Shown: positions 1 to 9,705, counted from the stretch's first letter. The stretch: 64,000 nucleotides of DNA from Lachnospiraceae bacterium (GCA_017480195.1 JAFVBE010000035.1:1-64000), one strand, 5' to 3'. Notes: generated by a model not told the origin, from the letters alone. Made by a program: numbers and translations.

Positions 1-384
1 TCATAAAAAGTTTTAAATCCCGGAACTTCAAAACGTTGGTCTTTTAGTTCCTGTCTTTACTGTATTTGTGTTTCTGTTCTGAAACTTAATAAAGGATTTT
101 TTTAAATCCTCCGAAAAATTCCTGTTCAAAGGTGACCTCGCAAACACTTCGTGTTCGCTCGTATTTGACGCTCGCGTCAAATAGTTTTAAAAGCATCATC
201 CTTTGCAAGCAAGCTTGCAGGTCTTCCCTTTTAAAACTGCTTTCCTTTGAACTTTGTCAAAGAATTTTCGGGGTTAACATGTTATTAATTTTTCAAAGGT
301 TCATTTGCTGTCTTTTTCAGCGACAGCTTTTATAATATATCACAGTGGATTTTGAATGTCAACACCTAATTTTGATTTTTTTCG
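1..384. other. Intergenic region at left window edge
   Basis: No credible gene is seen here. A 67-codon open frame on the plus strand has no ribosome site and runs through palindromes, so I reject it. The stretch holds a small A/T hairpin at 93-110 and a nested palindromic block at 111-271, described separately. It may form the 3' flank of the minus-strand radA-HAD-flavoprotein group. Confidence 0.6.
111..271. repeat. Nested palindromic element
   Basis: The outer arms at about 111-131 and 244-271 pair (ccgaaaa...gttcaaagg against cctttgaac...attttcgg) with a bulge. Inside are a 20-bp palindrome at 163-182 (atttgacg/cgtcaaat arms), a second arm pair at 184-193 and 228-237 (gttttaaaag/cttttaaaac), and a third at 204-210/213-219 (tgcaagc/gcttgca). 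The block could fold into a multi-branched hairpin. No ORF or recombinase is linked to it. Confidence 0.6.
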
Positions 385-1026
385 TCAATTATTTTTAACC
401 AGAGAAATACCCTTTTCAAATGCCTTTTTACACTCCTGAGGAAAGACATTTTCATGGCGGATTTTCTTTTCTTCAGAATTGAAAATCGACCACTCCCAAT
501 CTGTCTTGCTGTAATCATTAATCTGAAGTGTATCCCCACTTACGATAAAATCTGTCGGTCCGACAAATCTGCTCATAGTCTGTTGATAATCTTTTATCAA
601 CCGGATATACATTGTATCCGGTGCATTACTTGTCATTATAAGCAATACAGGAATTTGAATTTGATTGCAGCAAGGATTATCCTTATTATAAGTAAGATTT
701 TGAAATATAAGCCTTTCATACAACGCACGAAAAGAAGCGGTCATCTCACCAAGATAATTCGGAGAACCTATTATTATCCCATCTGACTCGCGAATTGCAT
801 TAAGCACAGGAGTTAATCCATCATTACATATACAATGCCCTTTGTTTTTTTCCTTCTTACATCCAAAGCAGGAAATACATCCTGTGTATTTCTCTAATCG
901 AAACAAGTCAAATCTTTCTACAACTGCACCGGCACTCTCAGCACCTTTTGAAGCTTCCGTAATCAATGTGTCCGTATTCCATTTCTTTCTTGGACCTGCA
1001 TTAATAGAAATAATCTTCTTACTCAA
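385..1026 (-). CDS. Flavodoxin-family iron-sulfur flavoprotein
   Basis: This is a predicted cytosolic FMN-binding oxidoreductase of the NADPH-dependent FMN reductase / iron-sulfur flavoprotein family, 213 aa. The N-terminus has the flavodoxin-like strand and phosphate loop (ISINAGPRKKWNT). A cysteine cluster at C50, C53, C56 and C65 looks like the Fe-S ligand set of this family. GSPNYLGEMTA is the second FMN-contact segment. The start is TTG, eight bases after a GGGAGG ribosome site, and it overlaps the TGA stop of the upstream HAD gene, so translation is probably coupled. The electron donor and substrate cannot be read from the sequence. Confidence 0.8.
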   Translation of the reverse strand: MSKKIISINAGPRKKWNTDTLITEASKGAESAGAVVERFDLFRLEKYTGCISCFGCKKEKNKGHCICNDGLTPVLNAIRESDGIIIGSPNYLGEMTASFRALYERLIFQNLTYNKDNPCCNQIQIPVLLIMTSNAPDTMYIRLIKDYQQTMSRFVGPTDFIVSGDTLQINDYSKTDWEWSIFNSEEKKIRHENVFPQECKKAFEKGISLVKNN

Positions 1027-1643
1027 TAGTCTTCCTCCCTTATTTCTATTTTAAACTCTTTCAGACTTTTAATCATGTCCTCATATGTCTTAAAAACTAT
1101 GCCATTAAAATCAAGCTGTCCGGCAGCAACGACATTTTCCTCTGTATCATCCACAAATACACATTCCTCAGGCTTCAAATCATATTCATTAAGGAATAGT
1201 TTATACATTTCAGGATCAGGTTTGGTCTTCCCAACCATAAATGACAGTATACCACCATCCATATATTCCATAAATGCAAGCGAATCACCACATTCGTCAT
1301 ATGCTTTCTTAGAATAGTTAGAAAGGAAATATACATTGAGCCCTTCTTCCTTCAGCTTTTTCACAATAGGAATAGCAAAATCACGAATAACAAGCATACC
1401 CTCCACATTCGAATATGCCTTATATAGCTCGTCCTCAATCTCAGGGTCAAGACTTGCAAAAGCCTTTAAGGTCTCCTCCTCAGTGAGCTCTGCTCTCTCG
1501 AACTGCCCCCAGTAAGGACTCATTATGGAAGCTTTAAGAATTCTCTTTATCATAGTACCATCAAAGCCCTTATTTGCCAAAAATTCCTTAATCTTATAAT
1601 CAGCCAGAACACCGCCAATATCGAATACAACATTTTTAATCAT
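1023..1643 (-). CDS. HAD-family (subfamily IA) phosphatase
   Basis: This is a haloacid-dehalogenase superfamily hydrolase resembling the YihX sugar-phosphate phosphatases. Motif I is FDIGGVL (D8, with G at the usual second Asp position, as in YihX-type members), motif II is FLSNYS, and the acidic motif is VFVDDTEEN. A helical cap lies between motifs I and II. An in-frame ATG twelve bases upstream is part of the ribosome site itself (GGAGGG followed by five bases and ATG), so the start at 1643 is preferred, giving 206 aa. The gene sits 29 bp after radA and overlaps the flavoprotein start. The substrate is unknown. Confidence 0.8.
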   Translation of the reverse strand: MIKNVVFDIGGVLADYKIKEFLANKGFDGTMIKRILKASIMSPYWGQFERAELTEEETLKAFASLDPEIEDELYKAYSNVEGMLVIRDFAIPIVKKLKEEGLNVYFLSNYSKKAYDECGDSLAFMEYMDGGILSFMVGKTKPDPEMYKLFLNEYDLKPEECVFVDDTEENVVAAGQLDFNGIVFKTYEDMIKSLKEFKIEIREEDY

Positions 1644-1672
1644 CTTGCCCTCCATAATATTTTATTTACCTT

Positions 1673-3025
1673 CTATAATACATTCAATGCCTCAACCAAC
1701 GAAGAAACACCCTTAACATTAATATTAAGCTTATCCATATTCTTATCATAATTTGACTTCGGTATTATGCAGGTATCAAAGCCCATTTTATCTGCTTCCT
1801 TTACTCTCTGCATAACATTAGTTACGCCTCGTATCTCTCCTGCAAGTCCTATCTCTCCGATAATCATAGTCTTATCGCCTATCGGTTTATTCTCAAGGCT
1901 TGAATATATGGCTGCAGCTATTCCCATATCAACAGCAGGGTCATTTACACGCATACCCCCCGCTATACTCACATAAGCGTCATATCCCCAAAGGTTTAAA
2001 CCCGCCCTTTTCTCAAGCACAGCCATAATAAGATTAACTCTGTTAAAATCTACACCGACGGAGGTTCGTCTTGGCATATTGAAGTTCGTCTTGCAAACCA
2101 AAGCCTGTAATTCTATCAGGATTGACCTTGTTCCTTCTATAGAAGATACAACCACAGAACCAGGCACGCCAATAGGTCTTCCGGACAGCATAACTGATGA
2201 CGGGTTTTCTACCTCCATAAGTCCCTTGTCCGTCATATTAAATACACCTATTTCATTTGTGGAGCCGAATCTGTTCTTTACCCCTCTTAATATACGGAAA
2301 CCATTATTCCTGTCACCTTCAAAATATAGAACTGAATCCACCATATGCTCAAGCGTCCTCGGACCTGCCACAGTTCCTTCCTTTGTCACATGTCCGACGA
2401 TAAATACAGCGACATTATTCTGCTTTGCAAGCTGCATAAGCCTTGATGTCACCTCTCTTACCTGCGTGATTGTACCCGGTGCAGAACCTATTTCATCGAC
2501 AAGCATAGTCTGAATCGAGTCTATTATAACGACCTCAACATTACTTTTCTGTATCGCAACTGAAATATTGTCCATATCATTATCACACAAAAGAAGCATA
2601 TCCTTGTCAAAGCTGCCAATACGCTCTGCACGCATTTTAATCTGCGACAGGGACTCCTCGCCTGACACATACAGTACCTCCACGGACTTGTCAATCAGCT
2701 TCTTGCACATCTGCAATAATATAGTAGACTTACCGATTCCCGGATCACCACCGACCAAAACCAGCGAGCCCTTCACTATGCCTCCGCCCAATACTCTGTC
2801 CAATTCATTAATATCTGTCTTAATACGACTTTCATCTGCTGTAGTCACCTTTAAAATACTTGTAGGTGCAACATAATCTTTTTTTACAGAAGATTTATTT
2901 GCACCTACACTTATTTTTTCTTCAACAAATGTATTCCAAGCCTTACAGCCCGGACATTGTCCTGACCATTTCGCAGATTCATAGCCGCATTCCTTGCAAT
3001 AAAATATCTGCTTTTCCTTAGCCAC
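1673..3025 (-). CDS. radA: DNA repair protein RadA (Sms)
   Basis: RadA is a RecA-like DnaB-type helicase that drives branch migration during recombinational repair. The protein has 450 aa, the usual family length. It has an N-terminal C4 zinc finger (C10, C13, C24, C27), Walker A GDPGIGKST at 93-101, the diagnostic KNRFG motif near residue 250, and a Lon-protease-like C-terminal domain with VGVDFNRVNL. The start is GTG, eight bases after AAGGAG. It lies directly downstream of a small conserved protein and two genes from clpC. The clpC-radA neighbourhood is common in Firmicutes. Confidence 0.97.
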   Translation of the reverse strand: MAKEKQIFYCKECGYESAKWSGQCPGCKAWNTFVEEKISVGANKSSVKKDYVAPTSILKVTTADESRIKTDINELDRVLGGGIVKGSLVLVGGDPGIGKSTILLQMCKKLIDKSVEVLYVSGEESLSQIKMRAERIGSFDKDMLLLCDNDMDNISVAIQKSNVEVVIIDSIQTMLVDEIGSAPGTITQVREVTSRLMQLAKQNNVAVFIVGHVTKEGTVAGPRTLEHMVDSVLYFEGDRNNGFRILRGVKNRFGSTNEIGVFNMTDKGLMEVENPSSVMLSGRPIGVPGSVVVSSIEGTRSILIELQALVCKTNFNMPRRTSVGVDFNRVNLIMAVLEKRAGLNLWGYDAYVSIAGGMRVNDPAVDMGIAAAIYSSLENKPIGDKTMIIGEIGLAGEIRGVTNVMQRVKEADKMGFDTCIIPKSNYDKNMDKLNINVKGVSSLVEALNVL

Positions 3026-3040
3026 TATGAATACTCCTTA

Positions 3041-3454
3041 TTAGATTTTTTCAATCTGAACATTTACTCTCTTGTCAAGTTCTAATTCCACACTGAGATT
3101 GAGCTTACCGCCAAGATTGGTCTTCATCTTGCCTACATATATTCCGCCTATATGTACCTTGTATTCTTTCTCAGCCTCAAGCTCAAGTGTTACCTGAGAG
3201 TTCTCTGTACCCTCAATATCCATAACAACAAGCTTGTCTGTTGCCATAAAGTTGTGTACGACAGTTCCGGGAACCGATTCATATACAAATAAACCATTCT
3301 TCTCAAGCTTGGTAATCTCCTTAAAGGTTTTTATCTTATATAAGTCTCCGTTATATTCAAAACCATCCTTCTTAGTCTTTGCTGCCAAAGCATAATTACC
3401 GAAGCTTAATGCCCCATTTTCTTCCTCGCGAATCAACTCGTCAATTACTGCCAT
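3041..3454 (-). CDS. Small conserved protein of unknown function
   Basis: This is a 137-aa soluble protein without a signal peptide or membrane segment. It is rich in beta-strand-like stretches (YNGDLYKIKTFKEITKLEKN, FVYESVPGT, TLELEAEKEYKVHIGG, GKMKTNLGGKL). From memory, close relatives occur across Lachnospiraceae and are sometimes labelled endosialidase, a label nothing here supports. The open frame extends upstream to 3526, but the internal ATG at 3454 follows GGAGG with eight-base spacing and is the better start. It is 15 bp upstream of radA and probably co-transcribed with it. A TATAAT box at 3546-3551 may drive the group. Confidence 0.7.
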   Translation of the reverse strand: MAVIDELIREEENGALSFGNYALAAKTKKDGFEYNGDLYKIKTFKEITKLEKNGLFVYESVPGTVVHNFMATDKLVVMDIEGTENSQVTLELEAEKEYKVHIGGIYVGKMKTNLGGKLNLSVELELDKRVNVQIEKI

Positions 3455-3854
3455 CTTCTTATCCTCCATCTGTATTTTTATGCCTTCTTCTTGTAAGAGC
3501 CCCTCTGACTCGTTAAGTAATTTCATTATTCATATATACATTTTCATTATACAATATATATGCTTTTTTTTCTACACATTTATTATTAAAAATTGTGAAG
3601 TTTAATATCAAAATATGGAAAGCCTACATATCTGCTTCAATATCGTATGCTACAGGTATCACACATAACAATTTGCCCAATTTGTGTGAAATCAGAAGTG
3701 AGTGGTTCGTATAGAATTGCTCAGAAATCGTGCTGTCTGAGCGAAGCGAGTTCACGATTTCGTGCAAATCCTAAAGAATCCGAGCTTACTGATTTAACAA
3801 ATTGATGGCAAGTTATTGTGATACCTGTAACATATGATGCTTGAAGCAGAAACC
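3455..3854. other. Intergenic region, clpC to radA operon
   Basis: About 400 bp without a gene apart from a possible N-terminal extension of the downstream protein (to 3526). The part near 3530-3600 is A/T-rich and holds a candidate minus-strand -10 box (TATAAT, 3546-3551). The remainder is taken up by a large palindromic element ending five bases from the clpC stop codon. Confidence 0.6.
3631..3850. repeat. Large imperfect palindromic element (about 220 bp)
   Basis: The two halves of this stretch are imperfect reverse complements almost from end to end. The outer arms are 3631-3662 and 3818-3850 (tctgcttca...ctacaggtatcac against its complement with a few changes). Pairing continues inward through the aatttg and gaaatcag segments to aatcgtg/cacgatt arms around a gcgaagcgag loop near 3738-3752. 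There is no ORF, so it resembles a MITE-like or REP-like hairpin element. Transcribed from clpC, it would form one long RNA hairpin. Confidence 0.7.
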
Positions 3855-6305
3855 TTAAGCTTTAACTGTAAAAATCACCTTTCCATCATTTACTCCAATG
3901 CTTACCCTGTCGCCCTGCTTGACATTGCCCTTGAGCATCTCCTCAGCAAGCTTATCCTCAATCTCATTTTGTATAGTACGCTTGATAGGTCTTGCACCGA
4001 GTTTTTTATCATAACCTTTCTCAAATATGAAATTCTTGATAGTGTCGCCATAGGTTAATGTTATTTCCATCTGCTTCTTAGCTCTGGTCTTTAACTCCTT
4101 GAGCATAAGAGAGCTTATGGACTTGATATTCTCTTTGGTAAGAGTTCTGAACACAATTATATCATCTATACGGTTAAGAAACTCCGGTCTGAATATCTGC
4201 TTAATCTCATCCATAACACCCTTCTTCATATCACTGTGGTCACGCTCTGCATCGTTTCCACTTGAGAATCCGAGTGTCTTTGGGTCGATAATTCTCTGTG
4301 CACCGGCATTACTTGTCATAATAATAATAGTATTCTTGAAGTCAACCTTTCTTCCCTGCGAATCAGTTATATGTCCGTCATCAAGCACCTGCAATAATAT
4401 ATTAAATACATCCGGATGTGCTTTTTCTATCTCATCAAATAAGATAACCGAGTATGGCTTCTTACGAACATTCTCACTGAGCTGTCCGCCCTCGTCAAAA
4501 CCGACATATCCGGGAGGTGATCCTATTATCTTCGATACGCTGTGTTTCTCCATATACTCAGACATATCTACTCTGATAAGTGCATTCTCGTCACCGAAAA
4601 CCGCCTCTGCCAAAGCCTTAGAAAGCTCCGTCTTACCGACACCTGTCGGTCCTAAGAATAAGAATGAACCTATTGGGCGTTTTGGGTCCTTAAGTCCCAC
4701 TCGCCCTCTCCTTATGGCTTTAGATACAGCCTCAACTGCCTCATCCTGTGCCACAACTCTCTTATGAAGTGTATCCTCCAGCTTAAGAAGTCTTGCTGAC
4801 TCTGACTCCGTAATCTTATTTACGGGAACCTTAGTCCAGACTGATACAACATCAGCCACATCATCAGCCGTTATCTCAAGTCTTATATCTTCCTTGCTCT
4901 TAGCTGAAGCTTTAGCATTTTCAATCTTCTTTAAAGTCTTCTCAATATCCTTTTTAATTGCTGACGCTCTCTCGAAATCGCCTTCCGTTACAGCATCCTC
5001 TAATTCTTCCTCAAGAAGCTTATAATTCTCCTCAGCACGAAGAATAGTCTTATTCTTACCGTAAAGTCCAAGCTTCTTCCTCGAAGCAGCCTCGTCTATT
5101 AAATCAATCGCCTTGTCAGGTAAAAATCTGTCATTTATATATCTTACAGAGTATTCTGTAGCCGCCTCTATCGCCTCATCTGTAACCTCTACACCATGAT
5201 GTTCCTCGTACTTATGCTTCAATCCCCGCAATATCTCATTTGTCTCGGAGGCAGTAGGCTCCTCTACATATACAGGCTGGAATCTACGTTCAAGTGCAGC
5301 ATCCTTCTCGACATATTTTCTATATTCGGTTCTCGTTGTAGCACCGATTAACTGTACCTCGCCTCGGGACAATGCAGGTTTTAATATATTAGACGCATCA
5401 AGCGCACCCTCTGCACCGCCGGCACCGATTATCGTATGAAGCTCATCGACAAAAAGTATGACATCTCCTGCTGCCTTAACCTCATTTATAACCTTCTTAA
5501 TTCTCTCCTCGAATTCGCCGCGATATTTTGAGCCTGCAACCATACTTGAAAGGTCAAGGTTGATTATCCTCTTATTCCTAAGTATCTCAGGGACATCGCC
5601 CAAAGCAATAAGCTGTGCAAGTCCCTCTACTATAGCAGTCTTACCTACACCGGGTTCACCCACGAGACAAGGATTATTCTTCATCCTCCTGCATATAATC
5701 TGCATAACCCTCTCAATCTCAGAGCTTCTGCCTATAACAGGGTCAAGACCACCCTCAAGCGCAATCTTAGTCAGATTCTTACTGAACTGGTCAAGCGTCG
5801 GTGTAGTCGAGGTGCTTTTCTTCTTCTGTGAAGGATTCTTAATCGCCGAGAATTCCTTCTTTGCCACAGATGCATCCACTCCTACAGCAGTCAGAGTATC
5901 TGTATATATCTTCTGAATATTTACTGACATTGACTCAAGCAACTTGTAAGCTATACTGTCATTCGCCTTGATTAAAGCAATCAGAAAATGCTCCGAGCCT
6001 ATAGTCTTGCTCTTCTGCTTCAAAGCCTCCTTCTCGCTTGCCGAGAGTACTCCGTTTAATCTGTTGGAATACGAAATTCTCTTAGACCTGCCCTTTCCGA
6101 ACTCACTTATCTTACTGAGATATTCCTTTACAACCTTTTTGTCCACATCATTCTCAGAAAGCACTCTGTAAGCGGTTCCCGATGGATAGGTTATGAGAGC
6201 ATACAAAAGATGCTCCGTACCTATAAAGCTGTGCTTCATCTCTATTGCAGTTTCTCTGGCAATGTCAAGTATCTCCTGTGCCTGCAATGTATATTCTAAT
6301 TTCAT
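3855..6305 (-). CDS. clpC: ClpC, AAA+ unfoldase of the Clp protease
   Basis: ClpC is the hexameric HSP100 ATPase that unfolds substrates for ClpP. The 816-aa protein has two Clp-N repeats (about 1-145), a first AAA+ domain with Walker [10 protein letters not shown] (about 220), a middle region with a UVR-type motif ([15 protein letters not shown]) typical of ClpC, and a second AAA+ domain with GPTGVGKTE. The ClpP-docking loop tripeptide LGF is present in TLGFSSG. Its ATG overlaps the TGA stop of the GntR gene (ATGA), so the two are translationally coupled. ctsR, mcsA and mcsB, the usual neighbours in Bacilli, are absent here. Confidence 0.96.
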   Translation of the reverse strand: MKLEYTLQAQEILDIARETAIEMKHSFIGTEHLLYALITYPSGTAYRVLSENDVDKKVVKEYLSKISEFGKGRSKRISYSNRLNGVLSASEKEALKQKSKTIGSEHFLIALIKANDSIAYKLLESMSVNIQKIYTDTLTAVGVDASVAKKEFSAIKNPSQKKKSTSTTPTLDQFSKNLTKIALEGGLDPVIGRSSEIERVMQIICRRMKNNPCLVGEPGVGKTAIVEGLAQLIALGDVPEILRNKRIINLDLSSMVAGSKYRGEFEERIKKVINEVKAAGDVILFVDELHTIIGAGGAEGALDASNILKPALSRGEVQLIGATTRTEYRKYVEKDAALERRFQPVYVEEPTASETNEILRGLKHKYEEHHGVEVTDEAIEAATEYSVRYINDRFLPDKAIDLIDEAASRKKLGLYGKNKTILRAEENYKLLEEELEDAVTEGDFERASAIKKDIEKTLKKIENAKASAKSKEDIRLEITADDVADVVSVWTKVPVNKITESESARLLKLEDTLHKRVVAQDEAVEAVSKAIRRGRVGLKDPKRPIGSFLFLGPTGVGKTELSKALAEAVFGDENALIRVDMSEYMEKHSVSKIIGSPPGYVGFDEGGQLSENVRKKPYSVILFDEIEKAHPDVFNILLQVLDDGHITDSQGRKVDFKNTIIIMTSNAGAQRIIDPKTLGFSSGNDAERDHSDMKKGVMDEIKQIFRPEFLNRIDDIIVFRTLTKENIKSISSLMLKELKTRAKKQMEITLTYGDTIKNFIFEKGYDKKLGARPIKRTIQNEIEDKLAEEMLKGNVKQGDRVSIGVNDGKVIFTVKA

Positions 6306-6700
6306 ACTCTACCTCCATCGTCGCGAAAATCTCCAAATTCCTTATATATATCGGATATTATCTGGTGCATTTCCTCAACAGTGATATTCTTACATACAGC
6401 CTCCGCAACCATCATACGCATATTGACATTCATAGTCTCAAGGTGTCTTGGTCTTGTATCCAGGGATACACAGACCACCGCCCCTCTCCTTCTGTCAAGC
6501 TTGAGATAGCCGTCCTCCCTTAAGAGTGCATAAGCTTTATTGACAGTATGCATATTAACCCCTAACTCGTCTGCCAACTGTCTGACTGACGGCAGAGATT
6601 CACCATCCTTTATCTCATCCTGTGCAATTCCAATAATTATTTGATTTCTAAGCTGCATATAAATTGCTTCATCGCTGTTAAAATCAATCTTTATTATCAT
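6302..6700 (-). CDS. GntR-family (YtrA-like) transcriptional regulator
   Basis: This 132-aa protein has an N-terminal GntR winged helix ([34 protein letters not shown]) and only a short C-terminal helical tail, which is the YtrA subfamily architecture rather than the long-effector FadR or HutC type. The open frame begins at 6718, but the ATG at 6700 follows AAGGG at seven bases and starts at the conserved MIIKIDF. The stop overlaps the clpC start. It therefore probably regulates its own operon including clpC. The operator and inducer are not visible. Confidence 0.85.
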   Translation of the reverse strand: MIIKIDFNSDEAIYMQLRNQIIIGIAQDEIKDGESLPSVRQLADELGVNMHTVNKAYALLREDGYLKLDRRRGAVVCVSLDTRPRHLETMNVNMRMMVAEAVCKNITVEEMHQIISDIYKEFGDFRDDGGRV

Positions 6701-6752
6701 ATTATCCCTTCTTATCATCTATGACATTACGCTGATAAGACTAATCACAGAC

Positions 6753-8024
6753 CTACTGCTCGTCTATCGCCTTACCTATATCATTACGCATATACTTATT
6801 ATCAAAGTTTATCCACTTTACCGCTTCATATGCATTCGCTCTTGCCTTAAATAAATCCTCGCCCTTTGCAGTTACACCTAATACACGACCGCCGTTTGTA
6901 AGGACCTTGCCACCCTCACTCTTGGTTCCTGCGTGGAATACATAGTAACCCTCTTTATCCTTAAATGTATCAAGACCTGTTATCTCAAAGCCCTTCTCAT
7001 AATGCTCAGGATATCCTTCTGATGCAAGTATTACACAGACAGCAGCGTTGTCCTCAAAATCAAGCTCTATCTCATCAAGTCTGCCATCTATACAGGCTTC
7101 CATAACATCTATTATATCATTTCTCATCCTCGGAAGAACCACCTGCGCCTCAGGGTCACCGAATCTTGCATTATATTCGAGTACCTTCGGTCCATCCTCA
7201 GTAAGCATAAGCCCGCAGAATAAGATGCCCTTAAAGTCTCTACCCTCGGACTTCATAGCAGCCATAGTCGGCTTGTAAATCTTCTCCATACAGAATTTGT
7301 CTATATCCTCAGTATAGAATGGACTTGGTGAAAATGTACCCATACCTCCGGTATTAAGTCCCTTGTCTCCATCCTTGGCTCTCTTGTGATCCTGTGCAGA
7401 GGTCATAGGCTTAATATTAGTTCCGTCGCAGAAGCAAAGTACCGAAACCTCTCTGCCTGTCATAAATTCTTCTATAACAATCTTGTCTCCGGCTTTGCCG
7501 AACTGCTTATCAAGCATAAGTGTCTTAACTCCCGCTTTTGATTCCTCGAGGTTATTGCATATAAGAACACCCTTACCGAGAGCAAGACCATCCGCCTTCA
7601 AAACTATTGGCATTTTCGCCGTCTCAAGATATGAAAGTGCAGCCTCGGCATTGTCGAATACCTCATAAGCTGCAGAAGGTATATTATACTTCTTCATCAA
7701 ATCCTTGGAGAAAGCCTTAGAGCCTTCAATAATTGCGGCATTCTTTGCAGGACCGAACGCGCGAAGTCCTGCTTCTGTAAACGCATCTGCAACACCTGCT
7801 ACAAGTGGGTCATCGGGTCCGATTATAGTTAAATCTATCTCATTTTCCTTAGCAAATTTAACTAACTTTTCCGCATCCATAACAGATATATCCACACACT
7901 CAGCCACCTCTGCTATACCTGCATTTCCCGGTGCTGCATATAATTTATCTACTCTACTGCTTTCACTACATTTTACTGCTATGGCATGCTCTCTGCCACC
8001 GCCTCCGACTATAAGTACCTTCAT
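6753..8024 (-). CDS. purD: Phosphoribosylamine-glycine ligase (GARS)
   Basis: PurD catalyses step 2 of purine synthesis, joining 5-phosphoribosylamine and glycine with ATP to form GAR. It is an ATP-grasp enzyme of 423 aa. It begins with the dinucleotide-like VLIVGGGGREHA and contains the HKRAKDGDKG..NTGGMGT segment and a metal/ATP site (LEYNARFGDPEAQ). The ATG at 8030 is too close to AGGAG. The second ATG at 8024, seven bases away, is preferred. It is the third gene of purM-purN-purD. Confidence 0.96.
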   Translation of the reverse strand: MKVLIVGGGGREHAIAVKCSESSRVDKLYAAPGNAGIAEVAECVDISVMDAEKLVKFAKENEIDLTIIGPDDPLVAGVADAFTEAGLRAFGPAKNAAIIEGSKAFSKDLMKKYNIPSAAYEVFDNAEAALSYLETAKMPIVLKADGLALGKGVLICNNLEESKAGVKTLMLDKQFGKAGDKIVIEEFMTGREVSVLCFCDGTNIKPMTSAQDHKRAKDGDKGLNTGGMGTFSPSPFYTEDIDKFCMEKIYKPTMAAMKSEGRDFKGILFCGLMLTEDGPKVLEYNARFGDPEAQVVLPRMRNDIIDVMEACIDGRLDEIELDFEDNAAVCVILASEGYPEHYEKGFEITGLDTFKDKEGYYVFHAGTKSEGGKVLTNGGRVLGVTAKGEDLFKARANAYEAVKWINFDNKYMRNDIGKAIDEQ

Positions 8025-8055
8025 TTTCATTCTCCTTTATCTATAATTTTTTCAG

Positions 8056-8646
8056 TTATTGTTCATTAGCTATCTTATTAATCGCCGCAGGAAGTATCTT
8101 CCATTCTGCCTCTTCCATAATACGCTGCTGTAAAGCCTTCGGCGTATCACCTTCCTTGACCTCTACTGCTTTCTGCATTATGATAGGGCCTGTATCAGTT
8201 CCCTTGTCCACATAATGAACGGTTGCACCTGAGATTTTAACACCTCGCTTAAGCGCCGCCTCATGTACCTTAAGTCCATAATATCCCGTTCCGCAAAATG
8301 ACGGAATAAGCGAAGGGTGAATATTAATAATCTTATTCGGATAAGCTTCTATCATCTTCTCAGGTATGACAACTAAAAAGCCTGCAAGAACGATTAAATC
8401 AGGGTTAAGCGACCTGACCTTCTCTAAAAGACCATCATTAAAAGCCTCCCTGTCAGGATAATCCTTCGGCGATACGACGAAGCTTTCAATGCCTGCCTTC
8501 TTCGCTCTGTCAAGAGCATGTACGCCGTAATTATTGCTTATTACTCCGACTATCTTAGTGTTTTTTATAAAGCCATTATCTATACCATCTATAATCGCCT
8601 GCAGATTAGTTCCACCGCCTGATACAAGAACAACTATATTTAGCAT
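8056..8646 (-). CDS. purN: Phosphoribosylglycinamide formyltransferase
   Basis: PurN transfers a formyl group from 10-formyl-THF to GAR. The 196-aa length is typical. The sequence has the N-terminal [13 protein letters not shown], the folate/catalytic segment [17 protein letters not shown] with the catalytic N and H, and [18 protein letters not shown] carrying the catalytic Asp. Its start overlaps the purM stop by seven bases and it ends 31 bp before purD. Its folate cofactor links it to the folate operon at 53.6-57.1 kb. Confidence 0.96.
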   Translation of the reverse strand: MLNIVVLVSGGGTNLQAIIDGIDNGFIKNTKIVGVISNNYGVHALDRAKKAGIESFVVSPKDYPDREAFNDGLLEKVRSLNPDLIVLAGFLVVIPEKMIEAYPNKIINIHPSLIPSFCGTGYYGLKVHEAALKRGVKISGATVHYVDKGTDTGPIIMQKAVEVKEGDTPKALQQRIMEEAEWKILPAAINKIANEQ

Positions 8647-9665
8647 AATTCTACTCCTTTTTCACCGGACTTAACCTCACCTATAACATAAGCCTTATCG
8701 CCTGCTGCCTCTATAGCCGAAAGTGTCTTTTCAACATCAGAAGGTGAGACTGCAACAACCATTCCGATACCCATATTATAAGTATTGTACATCATCTTCT
8801 CCTCGATATTGCCCTTCGAAGCAAGAAGCTTGAATATAGCAGGCACCTCATAGGAATTCTTATCTATCACTGCCTTTACATCATCCGGAAGCATCCTCGG
8901 AATATTCTCATAGAAGCCTCCGCCTGTGATATGACTACAGCCCTTAACTCTTACGCCATTGTCCTTTATGCTCTTTAATGCTTTAACATATATTCTGGTT
9001 GGCTCTATAAGCGCCTCACCAAGCGTCTTTCCAAGTTCATCATAATATGTATCAAGAGATTCCTTAGTCATCTCAAATACCTTTCTTACAAGAGAAAAAC
9101 CATTGCTGTGAACTCCGCTTGAAGCTATACCAATCAGCTTGTCTCCCGCCTTGATATCAGCACCTGTAATGAGCTCCTTCTTATCAACTACTCCGACTGC
9201 GAATCCTGCAAGGTCGTATTCATCCTCCGGCATAAGTCCCGGATGCTCCGCTGTCTCACCGCCTACGAGTGCAGCGCCACTCTCTCTACACCCCTCAGCC
9301 ACGCCGCTTACTATAGCAGCTATCTTCTCAGGATAGTTCTTGCCACAGGCTATATAATCAAGGAAGAATAACGGCTCACCGCCTGAGCAGGCTATATCAT
9401 TTACACACATAGCAACCGCATCTATACCTATGGTATCATGCTTGTCCATAAGAAATGCCAACTTAACCTTAGTTCCACAGCCATCCGTACCTGACAGAAG
9501 AACAGGCTCATCCATATTCTTAATCTTGCTAAGGTCGAAGGCGCCTGCGAAGCCGCCTATCTCCCCAAGCACTTCTTCTCTCATTGTCTTTTTAATGTGC
9601 TTTTTCATCAGCTCAACTGACTTGTATCCTGCCTCAATATCTACACCGGCTTTTTTGTAATCAAT
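8640..9665 (-). CDS. purM: Phosphoribosylformylglycinamidine cyclo-ligase (AIRS), apparent ATT start
   Basis: PurM closes the imidazole ring of AIR using ATP. Conserved segments include VSGTDG-type [29 protein letters not shown] and [11 protein letters not shown]. The first ATG (9608) would give 322 aa and cut off the family N-terminus. In the same frame upstream the DNA encodes [18 protein letters not shown], the canonical PurM beginning, preceded by ATT at 9663-9665 with AGGAGG eight bases before it. No ATG, GTG or TTG lies between an in-frame TGA and this point. With the ATT start the length is 341 aa, normal for PurM. I infer initiation at ATT. A sequencing error is the alternative. Confidence 0.9.
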   Translation of the reverse strand: MDYKKAGVDIEAGYKSVELMKKHIKKTMREEVLGEIGGFAGAFDLSKIKNMDEPVLLSGTDGCGTKVKLAFLMDKHDTIGIDAVAMCVNDIACSGGEPLFFLDYIACGKNYPEKIAAIVSGVAEGCRESGAALVGGETAEHPGLMPEDEYDLAGFAVGVVDKKELITGADIKAGDKLIGIASSGVHSNGFSLVRKVFEMTKESLDTYYDELGKTLGEALIEPTRIYVKALKSIKDNGVRVKGCSHITGGGFYENIPRMLPDDVKAVIDKNSYEVPAIFKLLASKGNIEEKMMYNTYNMGIGMVVAVSPSDVEKTLSAIEAAGDKAYVIGEVKSGEKGVELC

Positions 9666-9705
9666 ATTTTCTTCCTCCTGAAAATAACATCAATTTATCC
9701 TGTTT

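Noticed and set aside
132-335. 67-codon plus-strand frame near the left edge
   Set aside because: It has no ribosome site and runs through nested palindromes. The peptide is low in conserved features.
8640-9608. purM truncated at its 5' end
   Set aside because: The missing 19 residues are encoded in frame upstream behind a perfect ribosome site. The difficulty is the start codon, not a deletion.
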